DNA of 64,000 bases, taken from NCBI GenBank assembly GCA_022432975.1, contig CM039515.1:18695554-18759553 (forward strand), given 5' to 3'. A program made the translations under genes and the position numbers. Each line of letters opens with the position of its first letter. Position 1 is the stretch's first letter. Source of the DNA: Begonia masoniana (lineage: Eukaryota > Streptophyta > Magnoliopsida > Cucurbitales > Begoniaceae). The notes beneath the pieces were generated by a model, which ran no database searches, was not told where the DNA came from, and was given only the letters and a program-made list of their open reading frames with translations. Positions 1 to 11,520 of this stretch are shown one piece after another.

Positions 1-387
1 CAGCTTCTACCGCTGAGACTCTTTTGTCTCTACTTCTACCGTTGGAACTGTTTAGCGGAAGATGTCTTCTGTTTCTGCTCTTACCGCCGAGACTATTTGG
101 CAGAAGAAGTGTTCGAATTTAAGACATTTAAATATTCAACACATTTATGTCCTCGGTTCTTTTGACCGATTGTTTCTATTATTTTAATCGTTACACAAGT
201 ATTGTTTTAGTGTTTTGTTTTAACCCTATTTTATACAAATGAATTTCCGCTGCAAGTTTTCTTGATGTTTTTAAATAAAGGTCAAATTTTGACCGTCGAG
301 TGAAGTTTTTAAAATCTTCCCAGATTGTCTTAGTTTTGTTTAGCGTTATGAGTGGCGAATCGGGTTGCCAAAACTCGGGGCGTTACA
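1..387 (+). mobile_element. 3' end of a Tekay-like LTR (partial)
   Basis: The sequence ends in CGGGGCGTTACA at 376-387, the same terminus as the Tekay LTRs further right (11,517 and 18,212), and shares the preceding stretch around CCGCTGCAAGTTTT. It also carries short motifs with a CGG-AGATG core near 50-70, as those LTRs do. At 388 the sequence switches abruptly to the minus-strand Athila pol, so this LTR is inserted there. Its left part is outside the window, so whether it is a solo LTR or part of a full element cannot be told. Confidence 0.75.
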
Positions 388-790
388 TTTTATGTCTTTC
401 ACTGTCCATGCTAAAGCTGGCTTATATTTTTTAAGCACCTCCACTAACTCTTGCTCCTGCATGTTAGATAAAGCAGTAGAAATAATAGCAGGAAAATGTC
501 TCTTTGAGTACAAGAAATACATACTTCAAGTGAGGCGGCGGCTGTTTGAGTTCCACTGTGGCTGCTCCTTCGCTAGAGAATGTTGCCAATCCTCTTTGCC
601 ATCTTCGGTTCTAATTAATGCTTCGAACTGCCTTCTATACCCGCCTGATAATTGTTTTATTTCTGCTGCCTTGAATTCTTCGGAAATATTGAAACACCCT
701 TCTTCATCATAAGTACATTTCATGACTTTTAAAACATTGAAAGTAACTTGCTGGTTATTAACTCTCATTGTGAGTTCTCCTCTCTGCATG
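388..790 (-). pseudogene. Athila-type pol, start of RT region (fragment)
   Basis: Read on the minus strand, this follows the protease and encodes the acidic linker that leads into reverse transcriptase in Athila-type elements. One such stretch is FNVLKVMKCTYDEEGCFNIS; another, nearer 388, is ELVEVLKKYKPALAWTVKDI. A frameshift near 570 separates the two. The pol is cut at 388 by the LTR at 1-387. The catalytic part of RT is not present in the window. Confidence 0.7.
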
Positions 791-837
791 TCGATTAGGG
801 TTCTTCCAGTGGCTAAAAATGGCCGCCCCAGAATTAT

Positions 838-1299
838 TCACACCTCCCGATCTGCTTCATAGTCAAGTATGATGAAGTCTGCTGGAAAGATAAATTTGTC
901 CACCTTCACTAACACATCCTCTATCTTTCCTTGAGGATGAGTTAGTGAACGGTCAGCAAGCTGTAGAGTTACTGTTGTTGGTCTTGCTTCTCCAATTCCC
1001 AGCTTCTTAAAGATTGACATGGACATCAAATTGATACTAGCTCCAAGAACACATAGAGCTTTTCCGAAATAGTTATTGCCGATTGTCCAAGGAATGGTGA
1101 AACTACCAGGATCCTTCAGCTTCGGTGGTATTTTGTTCTGTAAAATATAGCTGGTCTCTTCGGTCATAGCAACCATCTCATATTCTCTCAATCTTTGTTT
1201 CTTTGATAAAATATCTTTCATGAATTTCGTATAGTTGGGCATCTGTTCAAGGGCTTCCACCAAAGGTACGTTGATGTGAAGTTGCTTCAAAACATCCAA
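838..1299 (-). pseudogene. Athila-type retropepsin-like protease, inactivated
   Basis: The segment resembles the aspartic protease of plant gypsy elements, with FKKLGIGEARPTTVTLQLAD and KVDKFIFPADFIILDYEAD as landmarks. The active-site triplet reads V-L-G-A where the family has an aspartate first, so the enzyme would be dead. It lies in the same frame as gag (end coordinates 2994, 1686, 1299 and 789 are all multiples of three), separated by nonsense codons rather than frameshifts. That fits point-mutation decay of one long gag-pro-pol frame. Confidence 0.75.
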
Positions 1300-1365
1300 G
1301 AATTTTTTAAATTACTTTTCTTGGTTGTGTTTTTGTAGCCTTTGTGGAAATGGTGGAGGAGGTTT

Positions 1366-2994
1366 CTAGATTCGTAATTCTGCGGGTCGATGTTGTTTCG
1401 GTGTTGCGAGTGGAACTGCAGCATTGATATTAATTTCTTCAGATTCCATATTATTCTCTTCGGCCTCCTCAGTGCTCTCTTTCTCAATCATCACTTCTCT
1501 TTCTTGTAAACCCTTAGTACTGGGTTGCTTTTTTGTTTCCGCTTTTTGGTTATTATTCTTTGATTTCTCCACCCTCTGTGGCTTTTCTGGAATCTCTACC
1601 TCCCTTCCATTCCTTAATAAAATCGCCTTGCATTGTTCTTTTCCCGGTCTCTGTGGAATTTCAGTGTCACTTGGTTGCTGTCTCATGCTTCTTGAATTTG
1701 CAGATTGAGCTAGCTGTCCCAGTTAGGTTTCAATATTCTTTATGGAGGCTGCTAAATTCTGCAATATTATGTCTGTCTTTGAAGCATATTCTCTTGCAAA
1801 ATTATCTGATTTTTCTTGAGATACTGGCTTCTGAACTTGCTGAGTGTAGTTCTGGGCATAATTATCAGCAGATCTTGCAGGTATTGCATTATTCTATTGT
1901 TGTGAATTCCATTGAACGTTTGGATGCTGTCTCCATCCAGGGTTGTACGTCTGTGAAAAGAGATTATTGTTTCGGTTATACCCCACATAATTCGCGGATT
2001 TGTGGTTCGTAGTGCATGAGCTATCATCATGGTTCTCCCCGCAAAAAATGCATGATATCTCCCGTATTTGTGGCTGTTGCTGTTTGTTCAGAGCTTTTAT
2101 GGCATTTTCTAATGAAGCTATTTTTGCATTGAGAGCAGCTACTTCATCAACTTCATAAAGTCTAGGTGCTCTCCTTGCATTTGTATTCCTGTCTGATGGC
2201 CATTGATAGCTATTCACTGTCATTCTTTCCAGTAAGTCATATGCCTCATTAAAAGATTTTGACAGCAGTGTTCCATTGGCTGCTGCATCAATGATCGATC
2301 GGGTTTGTCCATTCAATCCATTGTAAAATGTTTCCAACTGAATCCAATGAGGGATCCCGTGATTTGGACACTGTCTCAGCAGTTCTTTAAATCTATCACA
2401 CGCTTCGTAGAGTGATTCCCCATCCCTTTGCTGGAAGCTGGTAATGTCATTTCTCATCCTTGTGTTCCTCACTGGTGGGTGATACTTCATAATGAATTTC
2501 TTACCAAGGTCCCCCCAAGTAGTAATGGTATCAGAAGGAATACTGTTCAACCAATCCCTGACTCTATCTCTCAAAGAATATGGGAATAATTTTAACCTTA
2601 ACGCTTCTGCAGATACTCCAGGGAAGTTGAAAGAATCACTAACTTCTCCAAACACTTTCAAATGGCGATGATGATTATCTGTAACTGCTCCAGTGAACTG
2701 TCCAACCGTTTGGAGCATTTGGAACATCACCGGTTTAAGCTCAAATCTGATGGCACGAAGGTACAGTCTTACTATTTCAGGATTTAGATCATTTAGTGTA
2801 GGAATGGCAAAATCTTGAATGGGTCTGTCTCTGTCATCAATAATTCTTTCAGCATTGTCCCTTTCTCTTTCTACATTCGCTATATTGTCTCCCTCAATAA
2901 ACTGTTGCCGTTGTTGTCTTCTTCTTACTCTAAATGTTTTTTCAATTTCGGGATCTATGGGTACAAGATCCTGTGCGTCTTCTTCATCCGGCAT
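1366..2994 (-). pseudogene. Athila-type gag, decayed
   Basis: The main open piece is 366 aa (1894-2994), starting with an acidic leader MPDEEDAQDLVPIDPEIEKT. It contains the retrotransposon gag core around DWLNSIPSDTITTWGDLGKKF and a cysteine/histidine cluster IFCGENHDDSSCTT. After a stop near 1894 the same frame continues through an asparagine/glutamine-rich tail and a charged, glutamate-rich stretch to 1366. The primer-binding site follows the gag start at 3091-3108, so the orientation is certain. The same gag family, about equally decayed, recurs on the plus strand at 21,614-23,394. Confidence 0.85.
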
Positions 2995-3090
2995 AAATTA
3001 AGAATACCTGAAAATATAGAAACAAAATAAAATAAAATAACGTAAAATAAAATAAAATAATTGTAGCAAAATAATCAAAACTAAGCAATA

Positions 3091-3108
3091 TCCCCGGCAA
3101 CGGCGCCA
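3091..3108 (-). promoter_or_regulatory. Primer-binding site (tRNA-Asp type)
   Basis: On the minus strand this reads TGGCGCCGTTGCCGGGGA. It is complementary to the 3' end of plant tRNA-Asp(GUC), the usual primer of Athila-type elements (family knowledge). It lies 6 bases inside the LTR end at 3115. The identical site appears on the plus strand at 21,519-21,536. Confidence 0.85.
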
Positions 3109-3114
3109 AAAACC

Positions 3115-4558
3115 TGTTAGTGATTTTACACTTTTATGCAAGTGCACGTATCGCTTCAAGTAGTAAAAATATCGATCCCACGAGGATATTCTTAATTAAA
3201 TTAATTGCTATAAAAATCTTATGAAAATATTAAGTTGATAAATGAAAATAATTAGAATTAAAATCCGAATGATGATGTAACAAAAGAAAATAGGATAAAC
3301 GAGATAAAATCAGTAAATGGAAGCCTTTGCTAGGATCGATTTCTTCATTAAGATAATTTTACTACTGATGCTCTGGTGATGCTATGCAGCATTGCCTATG
3401 AACAACAAGAATAAAATAATTCTATGATTCTTTCGAATTGCCTAATTTAGAACTTCTCTCAATCTTGAAGGAATGTAACTAACATTGAATTACTTAATTG
3501 CCTTATTCTTATTGTCAATCGAATCAATGCTAACTATGTTGTAACAATTTAATTTGATTAATTATTCGTGCATCTTAGAATTTATATTTATCTTTCGATA
3601 TAATATAAACATGGATCATCAACCTATCTATCGATATGATCTGAATTAAGCAAGGAATATCACAAATAGTTGTTCAATAAACAATCGCATAAACAAATCG
3701 AGATCGTAGCAAAATCCGTAACGAATACTATCGTCCTAACCAAGTAATGAGTTTAGCTACTAGACACAATTAATAAAAATTCAAAACAATAGTGTTAATA
3801 AAATCATAAACAGTAAAAAGAAAAGGAAGAATATCCAAAGAATGTCGTCGGCCTTCTTCTCCTGATCCAGAGCCCTCTTCTTCTTTCTCGTAAAATCACC
3901 TTTTTTGTTCTGCATGTGACACCCATTTTCTCTCTCCAATCTCCTTTATTTTATTGTTCCATCTATTTTTGCCCTCTTTCAGGATGATTTTCTCTCTCTC
4001 TTGTTCTCGTTCCACGTGCTTCAATAACTCCCAAATCTCTTTCTTTCAATTGGCTCTTCTTCTCTTTTTGTCCTCTTTTGCACGCCAAGTGTCTTCTCCT
4101 CTTTCTCTCTCTTCATAATTTGAATCAATTTACAGCCACGGTTTCCTGATTTAAATCCTTTATTTTTGGTATCATCGTTTCCTTGATCTCTCTCCCTAAT
4201 TTTTAGCATTTGAATTTGATTTTCCCACTATTAAAATTGCATTCAAACAAGAAAATATAAAATTCAAATTAATGAGAAAAATCTTCTTTTAATAGATAAT
4301 CTGTATAAAATATATTAAATGAAATCAATACACCGATGCTGCAGCATTATATAGCACTTGTAGTATATTCCTACCAATTTCTTATTGCATTCACTCAATT
4401 CATATATAAAAAATCTGCTTTTAATAGATAATCTGCATGAAATATATTAAATTAAATCAATGCACCGATGCTGCAGCATTATATAGCACTTGTAGTATAT
4501 TCCTATCAATTTCTTCTTGCATTCACTCAATTCATATATATTCTTTCAATTAATTACC
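3115..4558 (-). mobile_element. 5' LTR of the minus-strand Athila element, 5'-truncated
   Basis: The LTR ends in CTAACA (minus strand) at 3115, next to the primer-binding site. Stretches such as the one around AATCTGCTTTTAATAGATAA align inverted with the plus-strand LTRs at 6300 and 24,980. The expected TGATAACTC start is missing: the sequence breaks at about 4558, where plus-strand Athila internal sequence begins. Within it a block of about 130 bp is tandemly duplicated (4282-4412 and 4412-4540, each with TGCTGCAGCATTATATAGCA). Boundaries on the 4558 side are approximate. Confidence 0.7.
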
Positions 4559-5210
4559 GTATATCAGAAAGAATAAAACCAGAAGAAACAAAGCAGAATT
4601 CTCGGAGCCACAGAAAACAGTTTGAAACATCAATGAGGACTGAATATAAACTAGAAGCTTTCAAGCCATCTGTTGAAGACACACCTACTCTAGAGCTTAA
4701 GCACCTACCATCTCACCTCAAACATCAAGTGACCATAGCATATCATCCACAAAGCATAGTAACGTGAAGCATGGAAAGTCAGGCTGACGACTTAAAACAT
4801 CAAGCGCTTATTGGGAGCGAGGCAACCCAATTTTTGATATCCTTTTGTGTTGGTTTTTGTTTATTTTATTTTATTTTATTATTTTTTTTAGTTTTTGCTT
4901 TCAATAATGTTGATGCTGCAATGTTTACTGTAGCATTCAGGTCTGCACAATCAGAGGAAGAAGAAGAACCACGCCACCATCCAAATGCTGCAAGCAGAGC
5001 TGCAGTATTAGCCGAGAACACAGTGTACCAGCAACAAATCATGGAGGGATTAAAGCTTCTTGATGAAAGACTAGCCAAGCCAACCTTCCCTCACTTTTCC
5101 ACAATGCTGCTCCACGACTCAGACTCTGAATCAGAACCCGCAGCATAATCATCCTGGGAAGTACTTACCCCCTAGTTTTATTTTGTTTAAATTTTAAACT
5201 ATATTTTGTT

Positions 5211-5230
5211 CGACAGTGGAGACACTGTCG
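5211..5230 (+). other. Conserved hairpin upstream of purine tract, copy 1
   Basis: CGACAGTG-GAGA-CACTGTCG is a perfect 8-bp stem with a GNRA-type tetraloop, followed within 10 bases by GTTTGGGGGTGAGGAA. The second element copy keeps the stem exactly with loop GGGA (23,868-23,887). Its role is unknown; it could act in RNA folding near the 3' end of the element. Confidence 0.6.
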
Positions 5231-5812
5231 AGTTTGAGTTTGGGGGTGAGGAAATGGGTAGAAAAATTGACTGAAAATTGGTTGTTAGCTATAACAAATA
5301 TCAAATGAATATAAAATTTTCAAGTGTTTCCTAATTGAGTAAGTTATTGAATAATGTCATTGTCACATATTATTAGATATTAATTAAGACTTATTCCCAT
5401 GAGCTTATTTTTATTAACACACAAACTCCCTTTAATTGCTTAGGAATATCATCTTTACTAGACCTTACAATTATAGGTAGATGACAACAATTCAATGTTT
5501 GACAAAGGAAATTAGCAATAAAAGAATAAAAAAAAGAGAAAAAAAATGCAATTTTCTAATCTACTTTCAATTTCGAGTGAGCCTTATAGATACTCGATGG
5601 GTAGAAATAAATTAGAGGAACTTTGGGAGGAACTCCATTGCATAATTATTGACTATACTCCTCTATTATTTTATATGAGTATATATATCTTTAAGTGACA
5701 CTACTGAGTAACCGAAAGCCTTCATGACCAATGTTGTCAATCGCGTAAAAAAGTAGTGTGACTTATAGAGAAAATCAATACAAAAATTGTATATCCCCCT
5801 TACTTGTTTGTG

Positions 5813-5815
<3 letters not shown>

Positions 5816-5857
<42 letters not shown>
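5816..5857 (+). repeat. Poly(A) run of about 42 bases
   Basis: A pure adenine run sits in the internal 3' part of the Athila derivative. The matching place in the other copy (24,477-24,501) is an AAATAAAAAAAT mixture, so this is slippage growth after the copies separated. Confidence 0.95.
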
Positions 5858-5862
<5 letters not shown>

Positions 5863-6529
5863 GAAAGCTAATTAACTTAGGAAAAACATTGAGGAATTGA
5901 TATTCTATGATATTCATTGTGATATTTAGTTTTGATTTTTAAACTTAACAATTCAAGAGGAGTTTGAGCACACACACAGTTTGAAAAATTTGTTTATTGG
6001 GAAATAAATCTATATTGATTACTTTTATTTGTGATAGTGAAATTTTTCAATAATTTACAAGTTATGAAATATTTTGAAAATTACATGGCATTCGTTAATG
6101 TTACTTTGGAGTTTGGAATCCCTTGGTTTTTATTTTATTTGCATCACTCGAGGACGACTAATGGTTTAAGTTTGGAGGTATTTGATAACTCTAAATTTAG
6201 AGTTATTTTATACTATTTTTATGTAATTTAACTTGTATGATTTGAGTGAATTTTAGAAGAAATTAAGGAAATTTACTATAATTGCTACATGATCAGTGCC
6301 GTGATTAAATTTAAATATATTTCATACATATTTTCTATTAAAAGCAGATTTTCAACATTAATTCGAATTTTATATTTTGAATGCAGAGTTATTAGTGGGA
6401 AAATGTAAAAATGGGATATCGGTGTTTTAATAGAACATCAATGAAGATTACCAAAATCTGGAAGAAAAAGAAAATAAAGCAATTGTTACCATAAATAAAA
6501 GACATAAATCAGGGAGTAGAATCTGGGAG

Positions 6530-6940
6530 TTTGGACGATAGAGAAAAGCACAATCAACTGTGGACGACAGAGAAAGTGGACGAAAAACAGAAAGCGTGGA
6601 CGACTGGAAAGCTGGGAAAAATAGAAAGCGTGGACGATGGAAAGCGTGGACTTGGCCTGGAAAAACAGAAAGACAAAAAGTCACTAAAAGACAAAAAAGC
6701 GTGGACAACTGGAAAGCTGAGAAAAATAGAAAGCGTGGACGATGGAAAGCGTGGACTTGGCCTGGAAAAATAGAAAGTCAAAAAGCACTAAAAGACTAGA
6801 AAGCATGGACGACTGGCAAAATGGATTGCTGGCAGTGTGGACGATTGAGCAGCGTGGACTACTGAACAGAATGGATGACTAGCATAATGGACGAATGACA
6901 AGAATGGACGACTGGGAAGAGTGAACGACAAATAGAAAGC
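6530..6940 (+). repeat. GTGGACGA-rich subrepeats inside the Athila LTR
   Basis: The octamer GTGGACGA or near variants recurs many times. A larger unit of about 105 bp, starting AGCGTGGACGACTGGAAAGC, is repeated at 6593 and 6698. The other LTR has the same structure near 25,200-25,570. Both strands stay open in several frames here, giving charged pseudo-proteins that I regard as by-products of the repeat. Confidence 0.85.
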
Positions 6941-7574
6941 AAATCAAGAAGATTCTATCATGATAATAAGCCGTTAATCAAGGAAATTCTGGAGGAGAGA
7001 GAATAATAAAAGAGGGATTTAATTCCCTCAAGGAAAAAGGGTATATATACACATCTTTTACTCTACGGAATGGAAGGCGAGAGCGGGGAGTCTGCGGCTG
7101 GAGAAAGAAACTTCTTCTTCTTATTCTTCTTTTTATTTTTATTATTTTTATTTTATTATGATTTTAGGCTAGTTTTTCTTTATTTTGGTTAGGAGAAAGT
7201 ACTCATTACATGTTTTTGTAACACCCGGTTCTATAGAAATAATTATTTAATCTTTTAATTAATGGTACACTTTACATGGCAATAATAAATGTAGGGTTAG
7301 TGGATGACTAGGCGAGGGCATAAGGGTAATTGAAAAATTAAAAGTGGATAACGTATTTAAGGAAAGAGGTTTTGGGTTTAATGCACTGTAGCCGCCACTG
7401 TTTTTCCCAAATCATTTTCGACTCTCAGCTTCTCAGCTCAGCAGAGTGCGCTAGGGGATTCTTCTCCGATTTTCCCTTCGGCTTAGGTGAGTTTTACTAA
7501 GGTATCTCACTACATTATGATTATAGACGATAGAGGTGTATCGTAGATGCATATTCTTAGGAAATATAGGGTGT

Positions 7575-9042
7575 AGGAGTTGAGTAGGGTCCCGTAAGGA
7601 ATCAGAAATGCATATAGGATAGAGTCCTGAACTAGCTCCGTAAGTTTCTGAATAGTATGGAATAAGGTTTAGTGAAGATCTAATCGGTATTCTATTTGTG
7701 ACTTAGGTGAGCAAAACGTCTGAAGTAGTTTGAAACCGAGCATTTCCAGGAGACCAGGTAAGTAAAGTATGCTTGTGCCTTAGGGCCTACATCACAAAAC
7801 AGTAGGATTGTGCATGCTTGAATGTGTTTGTATGTCATGCATCATATTTTGAAAATTATGCAAAAATGAATTTACATGAAATGACATGGTAAGGAATGAA
7901 CAGACTGTAACAGTTGTTAAGGAAACTAATCCGCCCCTTAATCAAGAGAGAGGATGTATGTGTAATACTCGGTTTTATCAAACCGTTTCTCTGTTCCTTT
8001 TAAACAAATGACACAATTTATATGATAATATTATATGTAGGGTTAGTGGATGACTAGGCAGGGGCATAAGAGTAATTAGAAATTCAAAGGTGGATAACGT
8101 ATTTAAGGGAACTATTAATGAAGTAGCCGCCACTGTTGATTTTATTTCCTCCCCATTCTCAGCTCCTCAGCTGCAGAGCGCGATAGGAGACTCCCTTCGA
8201 CTTCCTCCAGCGATTTCCTCCGAACTTGGTGAGTTTTACTTCTATTTCTTGCTACATTGTATCTATCGTTGGTAGGAGGGTGATAAATGAGGATTTGAGA
8301 AGGCGGTAAGCGAGTTGAGTAGGGTCCCGTAAGGAATCAGAAATGCATATAGGATAGAGTCCTAAACTAGCTCCGTAAGTTTCTGAATAGTATGGAATAA
8401 GGTTTAGTGAAGATCTAATCGGTATTCTATTTGTGACTTAGGTGAGCAAAACGTCTGAAGTAGTTTGAAACCGAGCATTTCCAGGAGACCAGGTAAGTAA
8501 AGTATGCTTGTGCCTTAGGGCCTACATCACAAAACAGTAGGATTGTGCATGCTTGAATGTGTTTGTATGTCATGCATCATATTTTGAAAGAAAACGAAAA
8601 TGAATTTACATGAAATGACATGGTAAGGAATGAACAGACTGTAACAGTTGTTAAGGAAACTAATCCGCCCCTTAATCAAGAGAGAGGATGTATGTGTAAT
8701 ACTCGGTTCTATCAAACCGTTTCTCTGTTCCTTTTAAACAAATGACACAATTTATATGACAATATTATATGTAGGGTTAGTGGATGACTAGGCGAGGGCA
8801 TAAGGGTAATTAGAAATTCAAAGGTGGATAACGTATTTAAGGGAACTATTAATGAAGTAGCCGCCACTGTTGATTTTATTTCCTCCCCATTCTCAGCTCC
8901 TCAGCTGCAGAGCGCGATAGGAGACTCCCTTCGACTTCCTCCAGCGATTTCCTCCGAACTTGGTGAGTTTTACTTCTATTTCTTGCTACATTGTATCTAT
9001 CGTTGGTAGGAGGGTGATAAATGAGGATTTGAGAAGGCGGTA
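7575..9042 (+). repeat. Tandem duplication of 734 bp across the LTR/LTR junction
   Basis: Positions 7575-8308 and 8309-9042 are two copies of a block made of outer-LTR sequence followed by the first 348 bp of the inner Tekay LTR. The joint at about 8308 (AAGCGAG|TTGAGTAGGG) shares a GAG microhomology between the two breakpoints. Because the block contains the insertion junction, the duplication came after the Tekay element landed. The first copy therefore contains a spurious LTR start at 7961. Confidence 0.85.
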
Positions 9043-9407
9043 AGCGAGTGGTGGTTTCGGTTTAAGTTGAAATCGGGAATGCACAATGGCTAGAGTTCCC
9101 AAAACAGTTTCCCTTATATTTCTGGTGGTTTAGAATGAAGATTAGAGGAAATTTAATGTATGCTCTGTCTATGGTTTTAGGTTTGGTTAATACCCGAAGT
9201 AGTTTGCAACCAAGCTTTCTCCAGGAGACCAGGTAAGTAGAGTCTGCATGTGCCTTCGGGCCTACATCACAAAACAGTAGGATTTGTGTGTGCATGAATG
9301 AATGTTTCTTTTATGTCATGCATCATATTTTGAAAGAAAACGAAAATGAATTTACATGAAATGACATGGTAAGGAATGAACAGACTGTAACAGTTGTTAA
9401 GGAAACT

Positions 9408-10313
9408 AATCCGCCCCTTAAATCGTACATATGGATTTATACCCTGGGAAAACTGATCCACCTCCCATTGTATCAGGGATCATCAGTATACTTTTAAGGG
9501 AATTAATCCGCCCCTTAAATCGTACATATGGATTTATACCCTGAGAAAACTGATCCACCTCCCATTGTATCAGGGATCATCAGTATACTTTTAAGGGAAT
9601 TAATCCGCCCCTTAAATCGTACATATGGATTTATACCCTGGGAAAACTGATCCACCTCCCATTGTATCAGGGATCATCAGTATACTTTTAAGGGAATTAA
9701 TCCGCCCCTTAAATCGTACATATGGATTTATACCCTGGGAAAACTGATCCACCTCCCATTGTATCAGGGATCATCAGTATACTTTTAAGGGAATTAATCC
9801 GCCCCTTAAATCGTACATATGGATTTATACCCTGGGAAAACTGATCCACCTCCCATTGTATCAGGGATCATCAGTATACTTTTAAGGGAATTAATCCGCC
9901 CCTTAAATCGTACATATGGATTTATACCCTGGGAAAACTGATCCACCTCCCATTGTATCAGGGATCATCAGTATACTTTTAAGGGAATTAATCCGCCCCT
10001 TAAATCGTACATATGGATTTATACCCTGGGAAAACTGATCCACCTCCCATTGTATCAGGGATCATCAGTATACTTTTAAGGGAATTAATCCGCCCCTTAA
10101 ATCGTACATATGGATTTATACCCTGAGAAAACTGATCCACCTCCCATTGTATCAGGGATCATCAGTATACTTTTAAGGGAATTAATCCGCCCCTTAAATC
10201 GTACATATGGATTTATACCCTGGGAAAACTGATCCACCTCCCATTGTATCAGGGATCATCAGTATACTTTTAAGGGAATTAATCCGCCCCTTAAATCGTA
10301 CATATGGATTTAT
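9408..10313 (+). repeat. 97-bp tandem array in the 5' LTR
   Basis: Units start AATCCGCCCCTTAAATCG at 9408, 9505, 9602, 9699, 9796, 9893, 9990, 10,087, 10,184 and 10,281, an exact 97-bp period, with nine full copies and a partial one. Copies are nearly identical; two carry CCCTGAGAAA where the others have CCCTGGGAAA. The 3' LTR has a single unit at about 16,915-16,994, which accounts for most of the 0.8-kb length difference between the two LTRs. Confidence 0.97.
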
Positions 10314-10789
10314 CAGACCAGTGAACGAATGCAACATAACTGAGGAATGAAAGTAGAAACTGCATATTTAGGATCATATTTCAGTATTTCATTTCATTAT
10401 CGCTTTACTTACTTAGCATTAGGCTAATAGATGAGTTTTGTGATGTAGGTGTTGAGGATACTGCAGGTGAATTTTCTGAGTGCACAGATGATTAGCTGTG
10501 GTTGGAGGAGTTCATCCATGTCTCGACTCGGAAGCTGATGAGGCGGGTTAACTGGTGTCAGCAGATGTTGAGGTCTATTTGATAGTGGTTAAGTCTGAAC
10601 ATGTTAAGTTTTCACGATAGAATGTTTTTTTAATGTTTTGAATCTGTTTTGAGATTTTCTGATAATAGTATTTCTGTGAGATTTTAAATGTTGATTCATA
10701 CTAAATTTTAGTAATGCATTGGTCTGGAATGTTTAAGTGAAGTGAGAAAATTTCCTTTCCGTAGTTAGAGTTGTTGTTCTGCTCTCTGT

Positions 10790-11230
10790 CGGTAGATGGA
10801 GTCTATCGGCAGATGTTGAGTTATTAATCTTTCCTCTATCGGTATGTCCAGTTTGCCTCACCGGTGGATGTATGGTTGAGTCGATCGGATGAATGAATCA
10901 TCCGGCTGACGTCATCGGACGATGTGTGTTTAATTTTATCGGAAGATGTCTTCAGAAAAGCCATCGGATGATGTAGTTTTATTTTATCGGTAGATGTCTT
11001 CGGATAAGCCATCGGATGATGTAAAAACTCTTTGTCGTTTAGTGGCCGGTGGATGTCGTGTGTTAATCCACCGGAAGATGTAGGTTTAAATCTATCGGAT
11101 AAAGGAAGGCATCTGGCTGACGTCATCGGAAGTTGTAGAGAGCATTTTTGTTATTTAGTCACCGGTGGATACCGTGAGTAAAACCACCGGAAGATGGAGA
11201 GAATATTTTGTCGTTTTATGACCGGAGGAC
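10790..11230 (+). repeat. Degenerate CGG-AGATG subrepeats in the Tekay LTR
   Basis: Short motifs such as ATCGGAAGATGTCTTC and CATCGGATGATGT recur irregularly, many followed by TTTGTCGTTTAGTGACCGG-like text. The same block recurs in the 3' LTR at 17,460-17,910 and, with related wording, in the outer LTR (19,980-20,230) and at 1-110. It seems to be the older, diverged relative of the 44-bp minisatellite. Confidence 0.75.
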
Positions 11231-11520
11231 GGCTTCCGTTTCTGTTTTTCTGTTTTTAGCCCTTCCGTTGACTTGGTTCAGCGGCAGGTGCGTTTGACTT
11301 TCTTCACCTTTAAAGCAACCCGCGGTTTAAACTTTTATTTTCCCTTGGTCAACTATTTCTAATATTCCGCCCGATTATCCAAACACTTTTTATGATTTTG
11401 TTCAGCTCTATTTTTGTTTAAATGATTTCCACTGCAAGCAAAAAAAATATGGTAGAAAGTTTAGTCATGTACGAGGTTTGTGTGACAAACCGGGTTCAGA
11501 TAACTCGGGGCGTTACAGTG

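Larger units (their letters stand above)
4559..6182 (+). mobile_element. 3' internal part of a pol-less Athila derivative
   Basis: This stretch runs parallel at high similarity to 23,209-24,826. It starts inside the gag/pol linker (ISERIKPEETKQNSRSHRKQ) and goes on through ELKHLPSHLKHQVTIA, the point where RT, RNase H and integrase have been deleted. It then passes the block GCGCTTATTGGGA(GCGA)GGCAACCCAA, here with a 4-base insertion, and a small open frame ending HDSDSESEPAA (4771-5148). A purine-rich tract then leads into the LTR at 6183. The left end is truncated. Confidence 0.8.

Noticed and set aside
5666..5917. Minus-strand frame with a long phenylalanine run
   Set aside because: It is the poly(A) run read on the other strand.
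6531..6799. Overlapping charged reading frames rich in WTTGK or SVDDGKR words, also near 25,203
   Set aside because: They are translations of the GTGGACGA subrepeat in several frames and strands.
8090..8275. Identical 61-codon frames at 8090 and 8824
   Set aside because: Both lie in the duplicated start of the Tekay LTR; duplication, not coding, explains the identity.
7961..8308. A second, independent Tekay LTR insertion
   Set aside because: It also follows GTATG, but it is the first copy of the 734-bp duplication and has no LTR end of its own.
9408..10313. Array of regulatory or CRISPR-like units
   Set aside because: Exact 97-bp tandem copies without spacers, explained by expansion of one LTR unit that exists once in the other LTR.
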